14,756 bases of DNA from MED-G17 sp963991985 (GTDB lineage: Bacteria > Bacteroidota > Bacteroidia > NS11-12g > UBA9320): positions 1-14,756 of the forward strand of contig CAXDRX010000031.1 in the NCBI GenBank assembly GCA_963991985.1. The letters run 5' to 3'. A model generated the notes under the pieces. The model saw only the letters and a program-made list of their open reading frames with translations, was not told the DNA's origin and made no database searches. Of the stretch, positions 1-7,604 are shown one piece after another; the stretch's first letter is position 1, and every line of letters starts with the position of its first letter. Made by a program: the position numbers and the translations under genes.

Positions 1-156
1 CTCGGGCAAAGAGGTGCCCAGAGAAACCACGGTGAGGCCAATCACAAAGTCAGACACACCAAAACGCCGGGCAACAGCTTTTGAGCCCTCCACCAGCCAA
101 TCGGCGCCTTTGACAAGGAAAGCAAAACCCAAGACAAAAAGAATGTTGTGCACCAT
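1..156 (-). CDS. Calcium/sodium antiporter, CaCA family (YrbG-like), 5' part only
   Basis: Only the first 52 codons lie in the window; the gene continues past base 1. The translation opens MVHNILFVLGF, a hydrophobic helix, then has KGADWLVEG, a stretch with FGVSDFVIGL, and GTSLPE at the cut edge. The last is the signature of the alpha-1 repeat of K+-dependent Na+/Ca2+ exchangers and bacterial YrbG-type antiporters, inner-membrane proteins that exchange Ca2+ for Na+ or H+; the acidic residue of GTSLPE is part of the ion site in this superfamily. The ATG at 156-154 is the only ATG in this frame before an upstream stop near 222, which fixes the start. The gene is divergent from tadA, with 97 bases between. 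A near-match to the Bacteroidota -7 box, CATCTTTG (one mismatch), lies on the minus strand at 175-168. The family call is firm; ion specificity cannot be read from this fragment. Confidence 0.88.
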   Translation of the reverse strand, partial: MVHNILFVLGFAFLVKGADWLVEGSKAVARRFGVSDFVIGLTVVSLGTSLPE

Positions 157-230
157 CTCTTCTTTTTCAAAGATGAATATTAATTCCGAAATCTCACCTT
201 GTGGCTTAATTTGCAAGTCTCAAACGTCCA

Positions 231-238
231 TATCTTTT
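231..238 (+). promoter_or_regulatory. Possible -7 box of the tadA promoter
   Basis: TATCTTTT matches TAnnTTTG at five of six fixed positions, and a TTTG at 210-213 lies 17 bases upstream as a possible -33 element. The predicted transcript would start about 10 bases before the tadA ATG at 254. The match is imperfect, so this is tentative. Confidence 0.3.
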
Positions 239-253
239 CATTAGACCAAAAGA

Positions 254-685
254 ATGCTAAACGAAGAATATTTTATGACACAAGCCATGAAATTGGCAGA
301 AAGAGCTTTTGACGAAGCCGAAGTTCCCATAGGAGCCTTGGTGGTTCTCAACAAACAAATCATTGGCAAAGGATACAACCAAGTAGAGAAATTAAAAGAC
401 CCAACGGCCCATGCAGAAATGCTTGCCATCACTGCGGCGAGTCATTTTTTGGGTTCGAAATATTTGAACGAATGTGAAATTTACATTACCGTAGAACCAT
501 GTGTGATGTGCTACGGAGCCATTCTACATGCTCGTATATCCAAAGCTTATTTTGCACTTCATGAGCCCAAAACAGGTTTTACACAACATCTTGCGGCACC
601 TAAGCTAGACTATACTTTGGGTATTCAGCAAGAAAAAAGCCAAGCGCTGATGCAAGATTTTTTTCAAAAACGAAGAAAAGGATAA
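254..685 (+). CDS. tadA: tRNA-specific adenosine deaminase TadA
   Basis: A 143-residue cytoplasmic zinc deaminase that converts A34 to inosine in the wobble position of tRNA-Arg(ACG), needed to read CGN arginine codons. The cytidine/deoxycytidylate deaminase fold is clear: HAE at 53-55 (His53 zinc ligand, Glu55 proton shuttle) and PCVMC at 82-86 (Cys83 and Cys86 zinc ligands), followed by GAILHARI as in TadA proteins. The N-terminal stretch with MKLAERAFDEAEVPIGAL is the usual TadA opening, and the length is normal. The ATG at 254 gives the standard N-terminus (EEYFMTQAM); the next in-frame ATG at 275 would remove part of the first helix. It is followed after 25 bases by the cyclophilin gene, which may have its own promoter. 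Nothing is odd about it. Confidence 0.95.
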   Translation: MLNEEYFMTQAMKLAERAFDEAEVPIGALVVLNKQIIGKGYNQVEKLKDPTAHAEMLAITAASHFLGSKYLNECEIYITVEPCVMCYGAILHARISKAYFALHEPKTGFTQHLAAPKLDYTLGIQQEKSQALMQDFFQKRRKG

Positions 686-698
686 ACAAATTCTGTCC

Positions 699-706
699 TT
701 TATTTG
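699..706 (+). promoter_or_regulatory. Possible -7 box just before the cyclophilin start codon
   Basis: TTTATTTG differs from TAnnTTTG at one fixed position and ends 4 bases before the ATG at 711 (sequence TTTGCACCATG). If it works, the cyclophilin-pgk transcript would start at or next to the ATG. No convincing -33 element is seen, and read-through from tadA is an alternative. Confidence 0.35.
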
Positions 707-710
707 CACC

Positions 711-1385
711 ATGCGAATTTTATGGACAGCCCTGTTGTTCGGTCTTTTGTTTGCTTGCGGCAACAAACAGGAAGAAACCGTGGATCAAAACCCAATCAGT
801 CGTGCAGACAGCACGGCATCATTGGAAGATGGCATTTATGCGCATTTTGCCACCAACCGAGGAAATTTTTCTGTGGAACTATTTTACGAAGAAGTACCCC
901 TAACGGCCGCCAACTTTATTGCGCTGGCAGAAGGCGATATGCCCAATACAGCCAAAGAAAAAGGAGTGCCCTATTTTGATGGGCTTATTTTTCACCGCGT
1001 TATTTCAGTGGTGAACGGAGATGGCAATGACTTTATGATTCAAGGAGGCGATCCCTTGGGCACGGGCTCTGGCGGCCCCGGCTATTCGTTCAAAGACGAG
1101 TTCTCCCCCAACCTAAGCAATGTCAAAGGAACCATCAGCATGGCGAATGCAGGAATCAATACAAATGGCAGTCAGTTTTTCATCAATTTGGTAGACAATG
1201 TCCGTTTGGATTACAACAAAGACCCGATTACTTCCAAACATGCTGTTTTTGGAAAAGTAGTCCAAGGTTTTTCCGTGGTTTATAACACCGTGCAGGGCGA
1301 TCAAATGAAAGAGGTGCGCATAGAAAGGGTAGGCGAAGCAGCCCAAAAATTTGATGCGCTTCAAACTTTCAACGATTTGAAATAA
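711..1385 (+). CDS. Cyclophilin-type peptidyl-prolyl cis-trans isomerase, lipoprotein
   Basis: A 224-residue exported foldase. Residues 1-16 form a lipoprotein signal (hydrophobic run ending LLFAC, lipidated Cys16), so the protein should be membrane-anchored outside the cytoplasm; the acidic pair just after the cysteine could resemble a Bacteroidota surface-export signal, but this is only a guess. Residues about 40-205 are a cyclophilin domain: FHRV (Arg96, catalytic), FMIQGGDP (Phe108, Gln111), SMANAG, GSQFFI (Phe156) and KHAVFG (His177). The tryptophan that contacts cyclosporin in human CypA is Arg165 here (VRLD), so cyclosporin binding is probably weak. An insert (VVNGDGND) separates Arg96 from Phe108. 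The stop codon overlaps the pgk ATG by one base (TAATG), which implies translational coupling to pgk, a functionally unrelated gene. Confidence 0.92.
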   Translation: MRILWTALLFGLLFACGNKQEETVDQNPISRADSTASLEDGIYAHFATNRGNFSVELFYEEVPLTAANFIALAEGDMPNTAKEKGVPYFDGLIFHRVISVVNGDGNDFMIQGGDPLGTGSGGPGYSFKDEFSPNLSNVKGTISMANAGINTNGSQFFINLVDNVRLDYNKDPITSKHAVFGKVVQGFSVVYNTVQGDQMKEVRIERVGEAAQKFDALQTFNDLK

Positions 1386-2569
1386 TGCATATTCAAGAAA
1401 AAAACTACCACGGAAAAACCACATTGATCCGTGTTGATTTCAATGTGCCCATGAAGGCAGGAAAAATCACCGACAATGCGCGAATGGTGGCCGCACTTCC
1501 CAGCATAAAAAAAGTAATCCAAGACGGAGGGAAAGCCATTTTGATGTCGCATTTGGGACGTCCGAAAGGGGAGAAGAAAAGCGAATTTTCTTTGAAACCT
1601 CTTGCGGAGGAGTTGAACGTTTTGATGGGCGTTCCTGTCCATTTTGTGGATGATTGTATTGGTCCGGAGGTAGAACAAAAAGTGCAACAAACCGCTTTCG
1701 GGGAAATTTTGTTGTTGGAAAATTTGCGTTTTTACCCACAAGAAAAAAAGGGCGATAAGGCATTTGCTCAATCGCTTGCCTACTTGGCCGATGAATATGT
1801 GAACGATGCCTTTGGAACGGCTCACCGGGCGCACGCAAGCACTTCCGTGGTGGCTCAATTTTTTGAAGGCAAAAAAGCTTTTGGTTACTTGATGGCCAAG
1901 GAAATAGAAAATGCAGAAAAAATTCTACAGACTCCCCAAAAACCATTTGTTGCCATCATGGGGGGCGCCAAAGTTTCCGATAAAATTGCCATCATCGAAA
2001 ATTTGTTGCCTTTGGTTGATCATTTGATCATAGGCGGCGGCATGGCTTATACCTTTTTGAAAGCACTCGGTGGTGAAATTGGAAATTCTTTGTTGGAGGA
2101 AGACCGCTTGGAACTTTGCCAAACAATTCTATCCAAGGCAAAAGAAATGCAGGTCCAAATTCATTTGCCCCACGATTCTTTGGTGGCCAATGCATTTTCT
2201 GAAGACGCAGACAAGAAAACAGTGAACAGCATGCAGATTCCAGAAGCTTATATGGGCTTAGACATCGGGGCAAAGGCCATCGAAAGCTATGTAAAGGTCA
2301 TTCAATCTGCACAAACCATTTTATGGAATGGGCCCATGGGCGTTTTCGAGATGGAATCCTACGAAAAAGGAACATTGGAATTGGCTGCTTCCATTGCCAA
2401 ACAAACCGAACAAGGTGCTTACTCTTTGATTGGTGGTGGCGACTCGGCTGCGGCCATCAAACAACTGGGTTATGAAGAGAAAGTCAGTTATGTTTCTACT
2501 GGTGGCGGTGCCTTGCTGAGCTATTTCGAAGGAAAGGGCTTGCCGGGGATCCAGGCGATTTTGGAATAA
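1385..2569 (+). CDS. pgk: Phosphoglycerate kinase
   Basis: A 394-residue cytoplasmic glycolytic enzyme that transfers a phosphate from 1,3-bisphosphoglycerate to ADP, giving 3-phosphoglycerate and ATP. The family motifs are in order: RVDFNVP at 16-22 (substrate contacts Arg16, Asp18, Asn20), HLGRPKG at 56-62, LENLRFY around Arg115, NDAFGTAHR at 140-148, GGAKVSDK at 193-200 (nucleotide side), WNGPMGVFE at 314-322, GGGDSAAA at 350-357, and STGGGALL near 371-378 leading to the closing GKGLPGI. Length is normal and no key residue is missing. The ATG at 1385 shares its A with the stop codon of the cyclophilin gene. It converges with the DUF4197 gene with only 14 bases between the stop codons, and no hairpin-plus-T-run terminator is visible there. 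Confidence 0.98.
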   Translation: MHIQEKNYHGKTTLIRVDFNVPMKAGKITDNARMVAALPSIKKVIQDGGKAILMSHLGRPKGEKKSEFSLKPLAEELNVLMGVPVHFVDDCIGPEVEQKVQQTAFGEILLLENLRFYPQEKKGDKAFAQSLAYLADEYVNDAFGTAHRAHASTSVVAQFFEGKKAFGYLMAKEIENAEKILQTPQKPFVAIMGGAKVSDKIAIIENLLPLVDHLIIGGGMAYTFLKALGGEIGNSLLEEDRLELCQTILSKAKEMQVQIHLPHDSLVANAFSEDADKKTVNSMQIPEAYMGLDIGAKAIESYVKVIQSAQTILWNGPMGVFEMESYEKGTLELAASIAKQTEQGAYSLIGGGDSAAAIKQLGYEEKVSYVSTGGGALLSYFEGKGLPGIQAILE

Positions 2570-2583
2570 GAAGACTAGTCGAT

Positions 2584-3336
2584 TTATCTATTTGAATCAG
2601 CGTAAGCAAAAACTTTTTTGAGCATTTCAGTGCTTCTTTCTGCGGGACTGCTGCGGATTTTGTTTTCTTCTTTCTCCACCACCTCAAAGATGGCTGTCAT
2701 GGCTTTTTGGGTAACAAATTGGTTGAGATCAGGATTTATTTTTTGCCGCGTTGTAGGTAGTTTGTTGTAAACACTGAATACATTGCTCCAATATTTGGTG
2801 GCTTGCACTTGGTCCAATGCTTTTTGTATTTCTGGGGAGAACTTTTGGGCCAAAGCACTAGAAGTTGTCTTTTTAAGATAGTTGGTTGCCGCACCATTTC
2901 CACTCGTTACGATGTTGATGGCATCGGAGATGGTCATTTGTTGGATGGCATTTTTGAAAATAGGCGCGGATTGTCTTACGGCATTTTCTGCTCCTTGGTT
3001 GATGCTTGCAATCATTTTGTCTACCAAAGCCCCTTGGCCAATGTTGCGCAAGGTGTTTTCAACTTTTTGGGCATCTGCGGGGAAAGGAATTTTGTAGTTT
3101 ATGTTTTTCATGAACCCATCCGTTTTCCCCAGCAACTGGGTACTGTTCTGGATGCCAAGATTGAGGGCTTGCTTGAGACCAGTTACCGCTTCGTTTTGCG
3201 TAATATTTTGGGTAGACATTTTGTCTACTTGGTCCAAAACTTCGAACAAACTGTCGCAAGAGAATAGGGAAAGAGAAAGTACCAAGGCGAATGAGCCAAA
3301 TGTTTGGAACAATTTAATTTTTGTTGATTTTTTCAT
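2584..3336 (-). CDS. DUF4197 family lipoprotein
   Basis: A 250-residue protein of the DUF4197 family, common in Bacteroidota and some Proteobacteria; its function is unknown. Residues 1-27 form a lipoprotein signal (basic MKKSTKIK start, hydrophobic core, SLFSC with Cys27), so it is a periplasmic or outer-membrane lipoprotein. The rest is a helical domain with the conserved family features: NEAVTGLKQALNLG near the front, NYKIPFP, then MNRAAE-like INQGAENAV, APIFKNAI, and TKYWSNVFSVYNKLP further on. The N-terminus overlaps the end of the SGNH hydrolase gene by 23 bases and it is the last gene of the tatA-gatA run, so it is probably cotranscribed and may share an envelope role, but the family has no established activity. 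The ATG at 3336 fits the signal peptide exactly. Confidence 0.9.
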   Translation of the reverse strand: MKKSTKIKLFQTFGSFALVLSLSLFSCDSLFEVLDQVDKMSTQNITQNEAVTGLKQALNLGIQNSTQLLGKTDGFMKNINYKIPFPADAQKVENTLRNIGQGALVDKMIASINQGAENAVRQSAPIFKNAIQQMTISDAINIVTSGNGAATNYLKKTTSSALAQKFSPEIQKALDQVQATKYWSNVFSVYNKLPTTRQKINPDLNQFVTQKAMTAIFEVVEKEENKIRSSPAERSTEMLKKVFAYADSNR

Positions 3337-4825
3337 AGTTCTTGTAGTCGTTTAAGAGCGCGTTGAACAACAATTCACCAATGTATTCTGCTCCTTTGGG
3401 GTTGAAATGGGTATAGTCTTTGGCGGCCAATGGAGGTGTTCTTTCTACCCATGACTTCATCGCATTTTTGCCACCCATGTTTTCATACAAATCCCAAAAA
3501 GCGCAGCCATTTTCAAAGGCGGCGTTCTTCATAGCATCACGAATTAAAGGAATATTTGGATAAGATTCATAAACCCCCAAAACTTTTCTGCTCATATCTG
3601 AGGGACCAATCACCAAGATACTTAGTTGGGGTTGGGCTTTTTTAATGGCTTTCAACTGGGCAGAAAACATACGTTGGTAGAATCCGTAGCTTTTTTGAGG
3701 ATTGGGGACAACATTGATGCCAAACTGGAGTATGAGCAGTTTTACATTCATGCCATTCAATTGATTGGCCAACCATCTATTTTTTACGGATTCAAAGCCC
3801 AAACCCGAACTTCCGCGCATGGGAAAGTTGTCTACGGCAATCCCTTTGGTTCCGTCCAAAGACAAATTAAACAATCGAAAGCTAGGTCCCTCGAATTGTA
3901 TTTGAATTTCTTGGGATGCTTGATGAAGAACAAATTGAAATTTTTTGGGTTCTTGGCTCGGGGCTAGCCAAAAGCTTTGTGGCTCTGCTGTCTGCAAATG
4001 AATTTGAACACTGTCTTTTGACGAATAAAAAAGCTGTATTCGTTGGAAATATTTTTCTTTGGCATTCGATGCTTTTAGCCATGCGCTTTGAAAGGTTTGT
4101 TTGTGATAAACTGGGACTAAAGTAGTGTCGACCATAAAGTTTTCTGTTTTCATGCTGTCCAGAAGAGAAGAATCAGAAATTTGAGAAGAATCTCTCATCT
4201 GGATGAGTGTATCATAGCCTACAATTTTTGGATAGTTTGAATAAATAAAACTGGCTCCTCCAAGCCCATAAGCTCCGTTTTTGTTTTTTGAATAATGCCC
4301 ATAAATGGCTTCTTTGTGCCAATTTTTACTTTGCCGCACCAAAACGGATCTTCGGTAATTTGCTGTAGGTTCTAAAGGACTAATGATTCCCGGACCCATG
4401 CCGCCAAAACGATTTTGCATTTTTTCTCTCAAACAACTGGTGATTCGGTCTCCTTCTAGTTGGGAATCTCCGATATGTAAAATCCTAAAGTGAATGGACG
4501 CTTTTTTGCTCAATTTTCTGAGGGATTGATGAAAAAAATTCAAACTATTTTTGGAGGAGTCGGGGTGTTCAATTCCTAGGTTGTACAAAACAGTATCTTC
4601 GTTTTCATCAAGATTCCGTTCTTGATTTTCTATTTGGTCAATGAGTTCATCAATTTCCTTTTTTTTGGAGACTTGTTTTTGTTTGTTCAAAAGTTTTTTG
4701 AGGTCAACAAAGGAGAACTCCAAATGCTCAGAAAGTGACACTTTTTCGGAGGGCATAAGCATGACCAAGCCCAAGAGCAATACATTCAGAAGGAGTAAGT
4801 AAGCAAAAATTTGTTTGGGCTTCAT
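3314..4825 (-). CDS. Membrane-anchored SGNH/GDSL hydrolase (possible cell-wall O-acetylesterase)
   Basis: A 503-residue protein with one N-terminal hydrophobic segment (about 7-24), probably a signal anchor, then a polar, possibly coiled-coil stretch (about 40-75). The SGNH catalytic blocks are spread over the chain: block I LHIGDSQ with the nucleophile Ser121; a glycine block near DNFPMRGSSG (335-341); block III LQFGIN with Asn371; and block V DYTH with Asp470 and His473. All four catalytic positions look intact. Between blocks I and II sit about 200 extra residues (roughly 150-335) rich in beta-prone sequence (QIHLQTAEPQSFWL), an arrangement recalling peptidoglycan O-acetylesterase Ape1, whose SGNH domain is interrupted by a carbohydrate-binding module. 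I infer a periplasmic esterase acting on acetylated wall polymer; a lipase or sugar esterase is possible. It lies 7 bases after the degenerate transglycosylase gene and overlaps the DUF4197 gene. Confidence 0.8.
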   Translation of the reverse strand: MKPKQIFAYLLLLNVLLLGLVMLMPSEKVSLSEHLEFSFVDLKKLLNKQKQVSKKKEIDELIDQIENQERNLDENEDTVLYNLGIEHPDSSKNSLNFFHQSLRKLSKKASIHFRILHIGDSQLEGDRITSCLREKMQNRFGGMGPGIISPLEPTANYRRSVLVRQSKNWHKEAIYGHYSKNKNGAYGLGGASFIYSNYPKIVGYDTLIQMRDSSQISDSSLLDSMKTENFMVDTTLVPVYHKQTFQSAWLKASNAKEKYFQRIQLFYSSKDSVQIHLQTAEPQSFWLAPSQEPKKFQFVLHQASQEIQIQFEGPSFRLFNLSLDGTKGIAVDNFPMRGSSGLGFESVKNRWLANQLNGMNVKLLILQFGINVVPNPQKSYGFYQRMFSAQLKAIKKAQPQLSILVIGPSDMSRKVLGVYESYPNIPLIRDAMKNAAFENGCAFWDLYENMGGKNAMKSWVERTPPLAAKDYTHFNPKGAEYIGELLFNALLNDYKNYEKINKN

Positions 4826-4832
4826 TCAATGA

Positions 4833-6005
4833 TCAGTCTCTTTTCATTATCTGCGCTTTTTGAGCGTTACTCATGCCATTGATTTTTTTATAATAGGAAT
4901 ATTTACCTCGAGAAACGTAAACTTTAAGCTTTTGTCCCGAACGTATTTTGCTTCCCCGTATACCGTTCCAGGATTTAAGTTGGCTGATGCCTACATCGTA
5001 CAAATCGGCAATTTTTCCAAGATAATCTCCCGGACGAATGGTATAATACAAGAGTGATTTTTGAGGTTTTTGAACAACACGGGGTGCAGGTGGTGGTGTG
5101 GGTGTTTTGACAAGGGGTTTTTTCTCTATTTTGCTTAAAGCATAAAGACTATCTTCCAAACGATAAAAGCTTTGGATTTTTGATTTTGGCAAATACAGAA
5201 AATAATTTCTACTGGATTGAGGAACAAATTGTCTTTTGTAAACGGGATTGGCAAACAAGAGTTTTTCTTTAGAAATGTCCAAGAGTTTTGCAGCGATATT
5301 TAGATGGCAGGGACCAGATATTTTTACCATTTTTCCATCGTAAATCTTGTAGGATTGACTTTCCAAATTGAAATATATTTTGTTGTGTGCTACGATGTAA
5401 TAGGCAATAAATTTTGAAAGAATATTTTCAGCTCTAGAAGGAAGATGCTTTTTGATTTTTTCTACCGAACATTTTTCATTGGCCAAAATAGAGGCCTTGT
5501 TCAGCTCTACGGGTTCTAGGTAGAAAGCCAAAATACATAAATTCCAATCCCCATAATAGGCATATAAATCAGACAAATATTGAGCTGCAGCCCGTGAAGA
5601 CTTGATTGGGTCTCTTCGTTCGTCTACATAGGAGCTTATGGTTAGGCCATATTTTTTGGCAGCACCGTATTTAAAAAGCCAGATACCTGTTCCTCCATAG
5701 GGTGATTTTTCAAAAGGATTAAATCCACTGGCAGCTCCCGGGAGGTAAGCTAGTTCTGGGGGGATATTGTGGGCTCTTAGATAGGCCCTTATTGAATCTA
5801 AAAACAAAGATTCTTTGCCAAAAATGTGTTTGACTTTATTCTCGTCACTCAAAATCGATGTGATCTCTTCATTTACTTTTTTGGTATTGATGTAAGGAAA
5901 TACCTCTACCAAGCGATCAATTTCTGACTGAATATTTACCTGGGCCTTCCCAAAGAGAAAGAAAAAGCAACAAACAAGAACATTCAACAGTCTAAACCAA
6001 TTCAT
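4833..6005 (-). CDS. LysM protein with a degenerate, probably inactive, lytic transglycosylase (MltD-like) domain
   Basis: A 390-residue exported protein: signal peptide 1-21 (ending FGKAQ), an SLT/MltD-like domain (about 65-215), a proline-rich linker (298-312) and one LysM domain (about 320-364, YTIRPGDYLGKIA...VYV). The descent from lytic transglycosylases is clear from IPPELAYLP, the SSYVDERRDP motif at 124-133 and AAQYLSDLYAYYGDW. But the motif normally written YLxxIESxLNP reads YLPGAASGFNP, placing Ala92 where the catalytic glutamate belongs; GLWQFM reads GIWLFK (107-112), and the substrate-binding AYNAGPG reads AFYLEPV (160-166). The reading frame is open throughout, so this looks like a maintained non-catalytic protein rather than a decayed gene. 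It should bind peptidoglycan in the periplasm without cutting it. Its start overlaps gatA by 14 bases, and the SGNH gene follows after 7 bases. Confidence 0.87.
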   Translation of the reverse strand: MNWFRLLNVLVCCFFFLFGKAQVNIQSEIDRLVEVFPYINTKKVNEEITSILSDENKVKHIFGKESLFLDSIRAYLRAHNIPPELAYLPGAASGFNPFEKSPYGGTGIWLFKYGAAKKYGLTISSYVDERRDPIKSSRAAAQYLSDLYAYYGDWNLCILAFYLEPVELNKASILANEKCSVEKIKKHLPSRAENILSKFIAYYIVAHNKIYFNLESQSYKIYDGKMVKISGPCHLNIAAKLLDISKEKLLFANPVYKRQFVPQSSRNYFLYLPKSKIQSFYRLEDSLYALSKIEKKPLVKTPTPPPAPRVVQKPQKSLLYYTIRPGDYLGKIADLYDVGISQLKSWNGIRGSKIRSGQKLKVYVSRGKYSYYKKINGMSNAQKAQIMKRD

Positions 6006-7386
6006 GGGCCAAGTTCAATAATTTTTTTTCTTGAAATTCGTCACACATTATTTGAAGTCCAACCGGAAGCTCACCTTGCACATTTTTTATGGGCATAGAG
6101 AGTGCACAGATTCCACCCAAGGAAGCCATTACCGTAAACTGATCTGCCAAATACATGGCAATGGGATCTTGTTTTTTTTCATTTATTTTAAAAGCTACCG
6201 TAGGTGTAGTGGGGGATAAGATGGCATCAAACTGATCAAAAATTTCGTTGAGTCTATTTTTTATTTTTCGCCGAACCAAAAGAGCTTTGGTATAGTAGGC
6301 TTCGAAATGTTCTTCGGAAAGCACAAAGGTTCCGGTCATAATTCTTCGCTTTACTTCTTGTCCAAAACCTTCTGTTCTAGAATGGGTTATGAGCTCATCC
6401 AAACTGTTTTGTTTTTCAGATTGATGTCCAAAAAGCATGCCAGCATAACGAGACAAATTGGAAGAAGCTTCAGCAGTCGTAAGCACATAATAGGTGGGTA
6501 CCAAGGCATCTGCAAAATCAATTTTTATTTCGGACAAGGCGTGTTTGCCTTTGGACAAATCATTTAATTTGTTCTCATAGCTTTTTTTTACTTCTTGGTC
6601 CAAACCCTTGTCATGGATGTAGGCAATTTTTAAATGAGCGCATTCATCCAAACGATGATATTCCTCTACGCTTTTTGAAGCGCTTGTTGCGTCTTTTTCA
6701 TCTTTTCCGGCCATCACTTCCAAAAGAAGCGCAGCATCAGACACCGAAGCGGTGATGGGGCCTATTTGATCAAAAGAAGATGCATAAGACATAATTCCAT
6801 AGCGCGAGATTCTGCCGTAGGAGGGTTTTAGACCAAAAGTACCTGTAAAAGCGGCAGGTTGTCTCACAGAACCTCCCGTATCGGTACCAAGGGAAGCAGT
6901 ACACATTTCTGCTTGAACTGCTACAGCGGATCCTCCGGAAGAACCTCCAGGCACTCTTTCTGGGTCTAGTGCATTTTTTACGGGACCATAAAAAGAGGTT
7001 TCATTGGAGGAACCCATGGCAAACTCGTCATTGTTCAACCTGCCAATCAGTATGGCATCTTCGTCCAATAGTTTTTGAATGGCTGTGGCGGTATACGGGC
7101 TAGTAAAGCCCGTCAAAATCTTTGAAGAATTGCTAGACATGTGTCCTCTTACCAGCAAATTGTCTTTTATTCCCAACACCATTCCGGCCAGCTTTCCTGC
7201 CTTGCCATTTGAAATATTTTGATCAACCTTTTTTGCTTTTTCCATCGCTTGGTCCTCCCAAGTTTCAATGAAGGCGTTTAGCTTTTGGTTTTTTTCTTTG
7301 ATCTTTTGGAGATAAAATTCAACCAATGCAACACAAGAAATTCCCGAAGACCTTATGTCTTCTAGTGAATGGAAACGTCTTTGCAT
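5992..7386 (-). CDS. gatA: Asp-tRNA(Asn)/Glu-tRNA(Gln) amidotransferase subunit A
   Basis: A 464-residue amidase-signature enzyme: GatA releases ammonia from glutamine for the GatCAB complex, which converts misacylated Glu-tRNA(Gln) (and often Asp-tRNA(Asn)) to the amide form in the cytoplasm. The catalytic Ser-cisSer-Lys triad is visible: Lys74 in GIKDN, cis-Ser149 in PGGSSGGSAV, and Ser173 in GTDTGGSVRQPA, with the same spacing as Lys79/Ser154/Ser178 of Staphylococcus aureus GatA. GLKPSYGRISRYG and SSFDQIGP follow as in true GatA, which separates it from generic amidases. gatB and gatC are not in the window. The start is 5 bases after the tatA stop codon, and the end overlaps the LysM protein gene by 14 bases, so it is surely cotranscribed with both. 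Confidence 0.96.
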   Translation of the reverse strand: MQRRFHSLEDIRSSGISCVALVEFYLQKIKEKNQKLNAFIETWEDQAMEKAKKVDQNISNGKAGKLAGMVLGIKDNLLVRGHMSSNSSKILTGFTSPYTATAIQKLLDEDAILIGRLNNDEFAMGSSNETSFYGPVKNALDPERVPGGSSGGSAVAVQAEMCTASLGTDTGGSVRQPAAFTGTFGLKPSYGRISRYGIMSYASSFDQIGPITASVSDAALLLEVMAGKDEKDATSASKSVEEYHRLDECAHLKIAYIHDKGLDQEVKKSYENKLNDLSKGKHALSEIKIDFADALVPTYYVLTTAEASSNLSRYAGMLFGHQSEKQNSLDELITHSRTEGFGQEVKRRIMTGTFVLSEEHFEAYYTKALLVRRKIKNRLNEIFDQFDAILSPTTPTVAFKINEKKQDPIAMYLADQFTVMASLGGICALSMPIKNVQGELPVGLQIMCDEFQEKKLLNLAHELV

Positions 7387-7391
7387 GAAGC

Positions 7392-7595
7392 TTAGGCTTT
7401 GTTTTCGTCGTCTTTTATGGACTCGTCAAGCTTATTTTTAATGTCTGACTTAGCATTGTTAAATTCTCGGATGCCTTTGCCAAGACCTTTCATAAGTTCT
7501 GGAAGTTTTCTTCCTCCAAACAACAAAAGGACAATCATTGCTACAATGAGCAACTCGTTTATTCCCAATCCAATTAAAAATATCATATCAACCAT
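7392..7595 (-). CDS. tatA: Twin-arginine translocase subunit TatA/TatE
   Basis: A 67-residue membrane protein. TatA forms the pore-like oligomer that moves folded proteins across the inner membrane with TatC. It has the standard layout: a single membrane helix (about 5-25, IGLGINELLIVAMIVLLLF), the hinge FGGRKLPEL with the conserved Phe-Gly, and an amphipathic helix MKGLGKGIREF, then a charged tail. The ATG at 7595 is used here; Met4 at 7586 is an alternative, since the first three residues add nothing recognisable. It is the first gene of the operon and has an exact TAnnTTTG box 9 bases upstream of the ATG. No tatC is in the window. Confidence 0.94.
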   Translation of the reverse strand: MVDMIFLIGLGINELLIVAMIVLLLFGGRKLPELMKGLGKGIREFNNAKSDIKNKLDESIKDDENKA

Positions 7596-7604
7596 CTTAG
7601 ACTA

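Noticed and set aside
2570..2583. GACTAGTC palindrome between pgk and the DUF4197 gene as a bidirectional terminator
   Set aside because: Only 8 bases, no loop space, and no T-run on either side.
4833..6005. Calling the LysM protein a pseudogene
   Set aside because: The frame is intact over 390 codons with signal peptide and LysM domain preserved; the changes are limited to active-site motifs.
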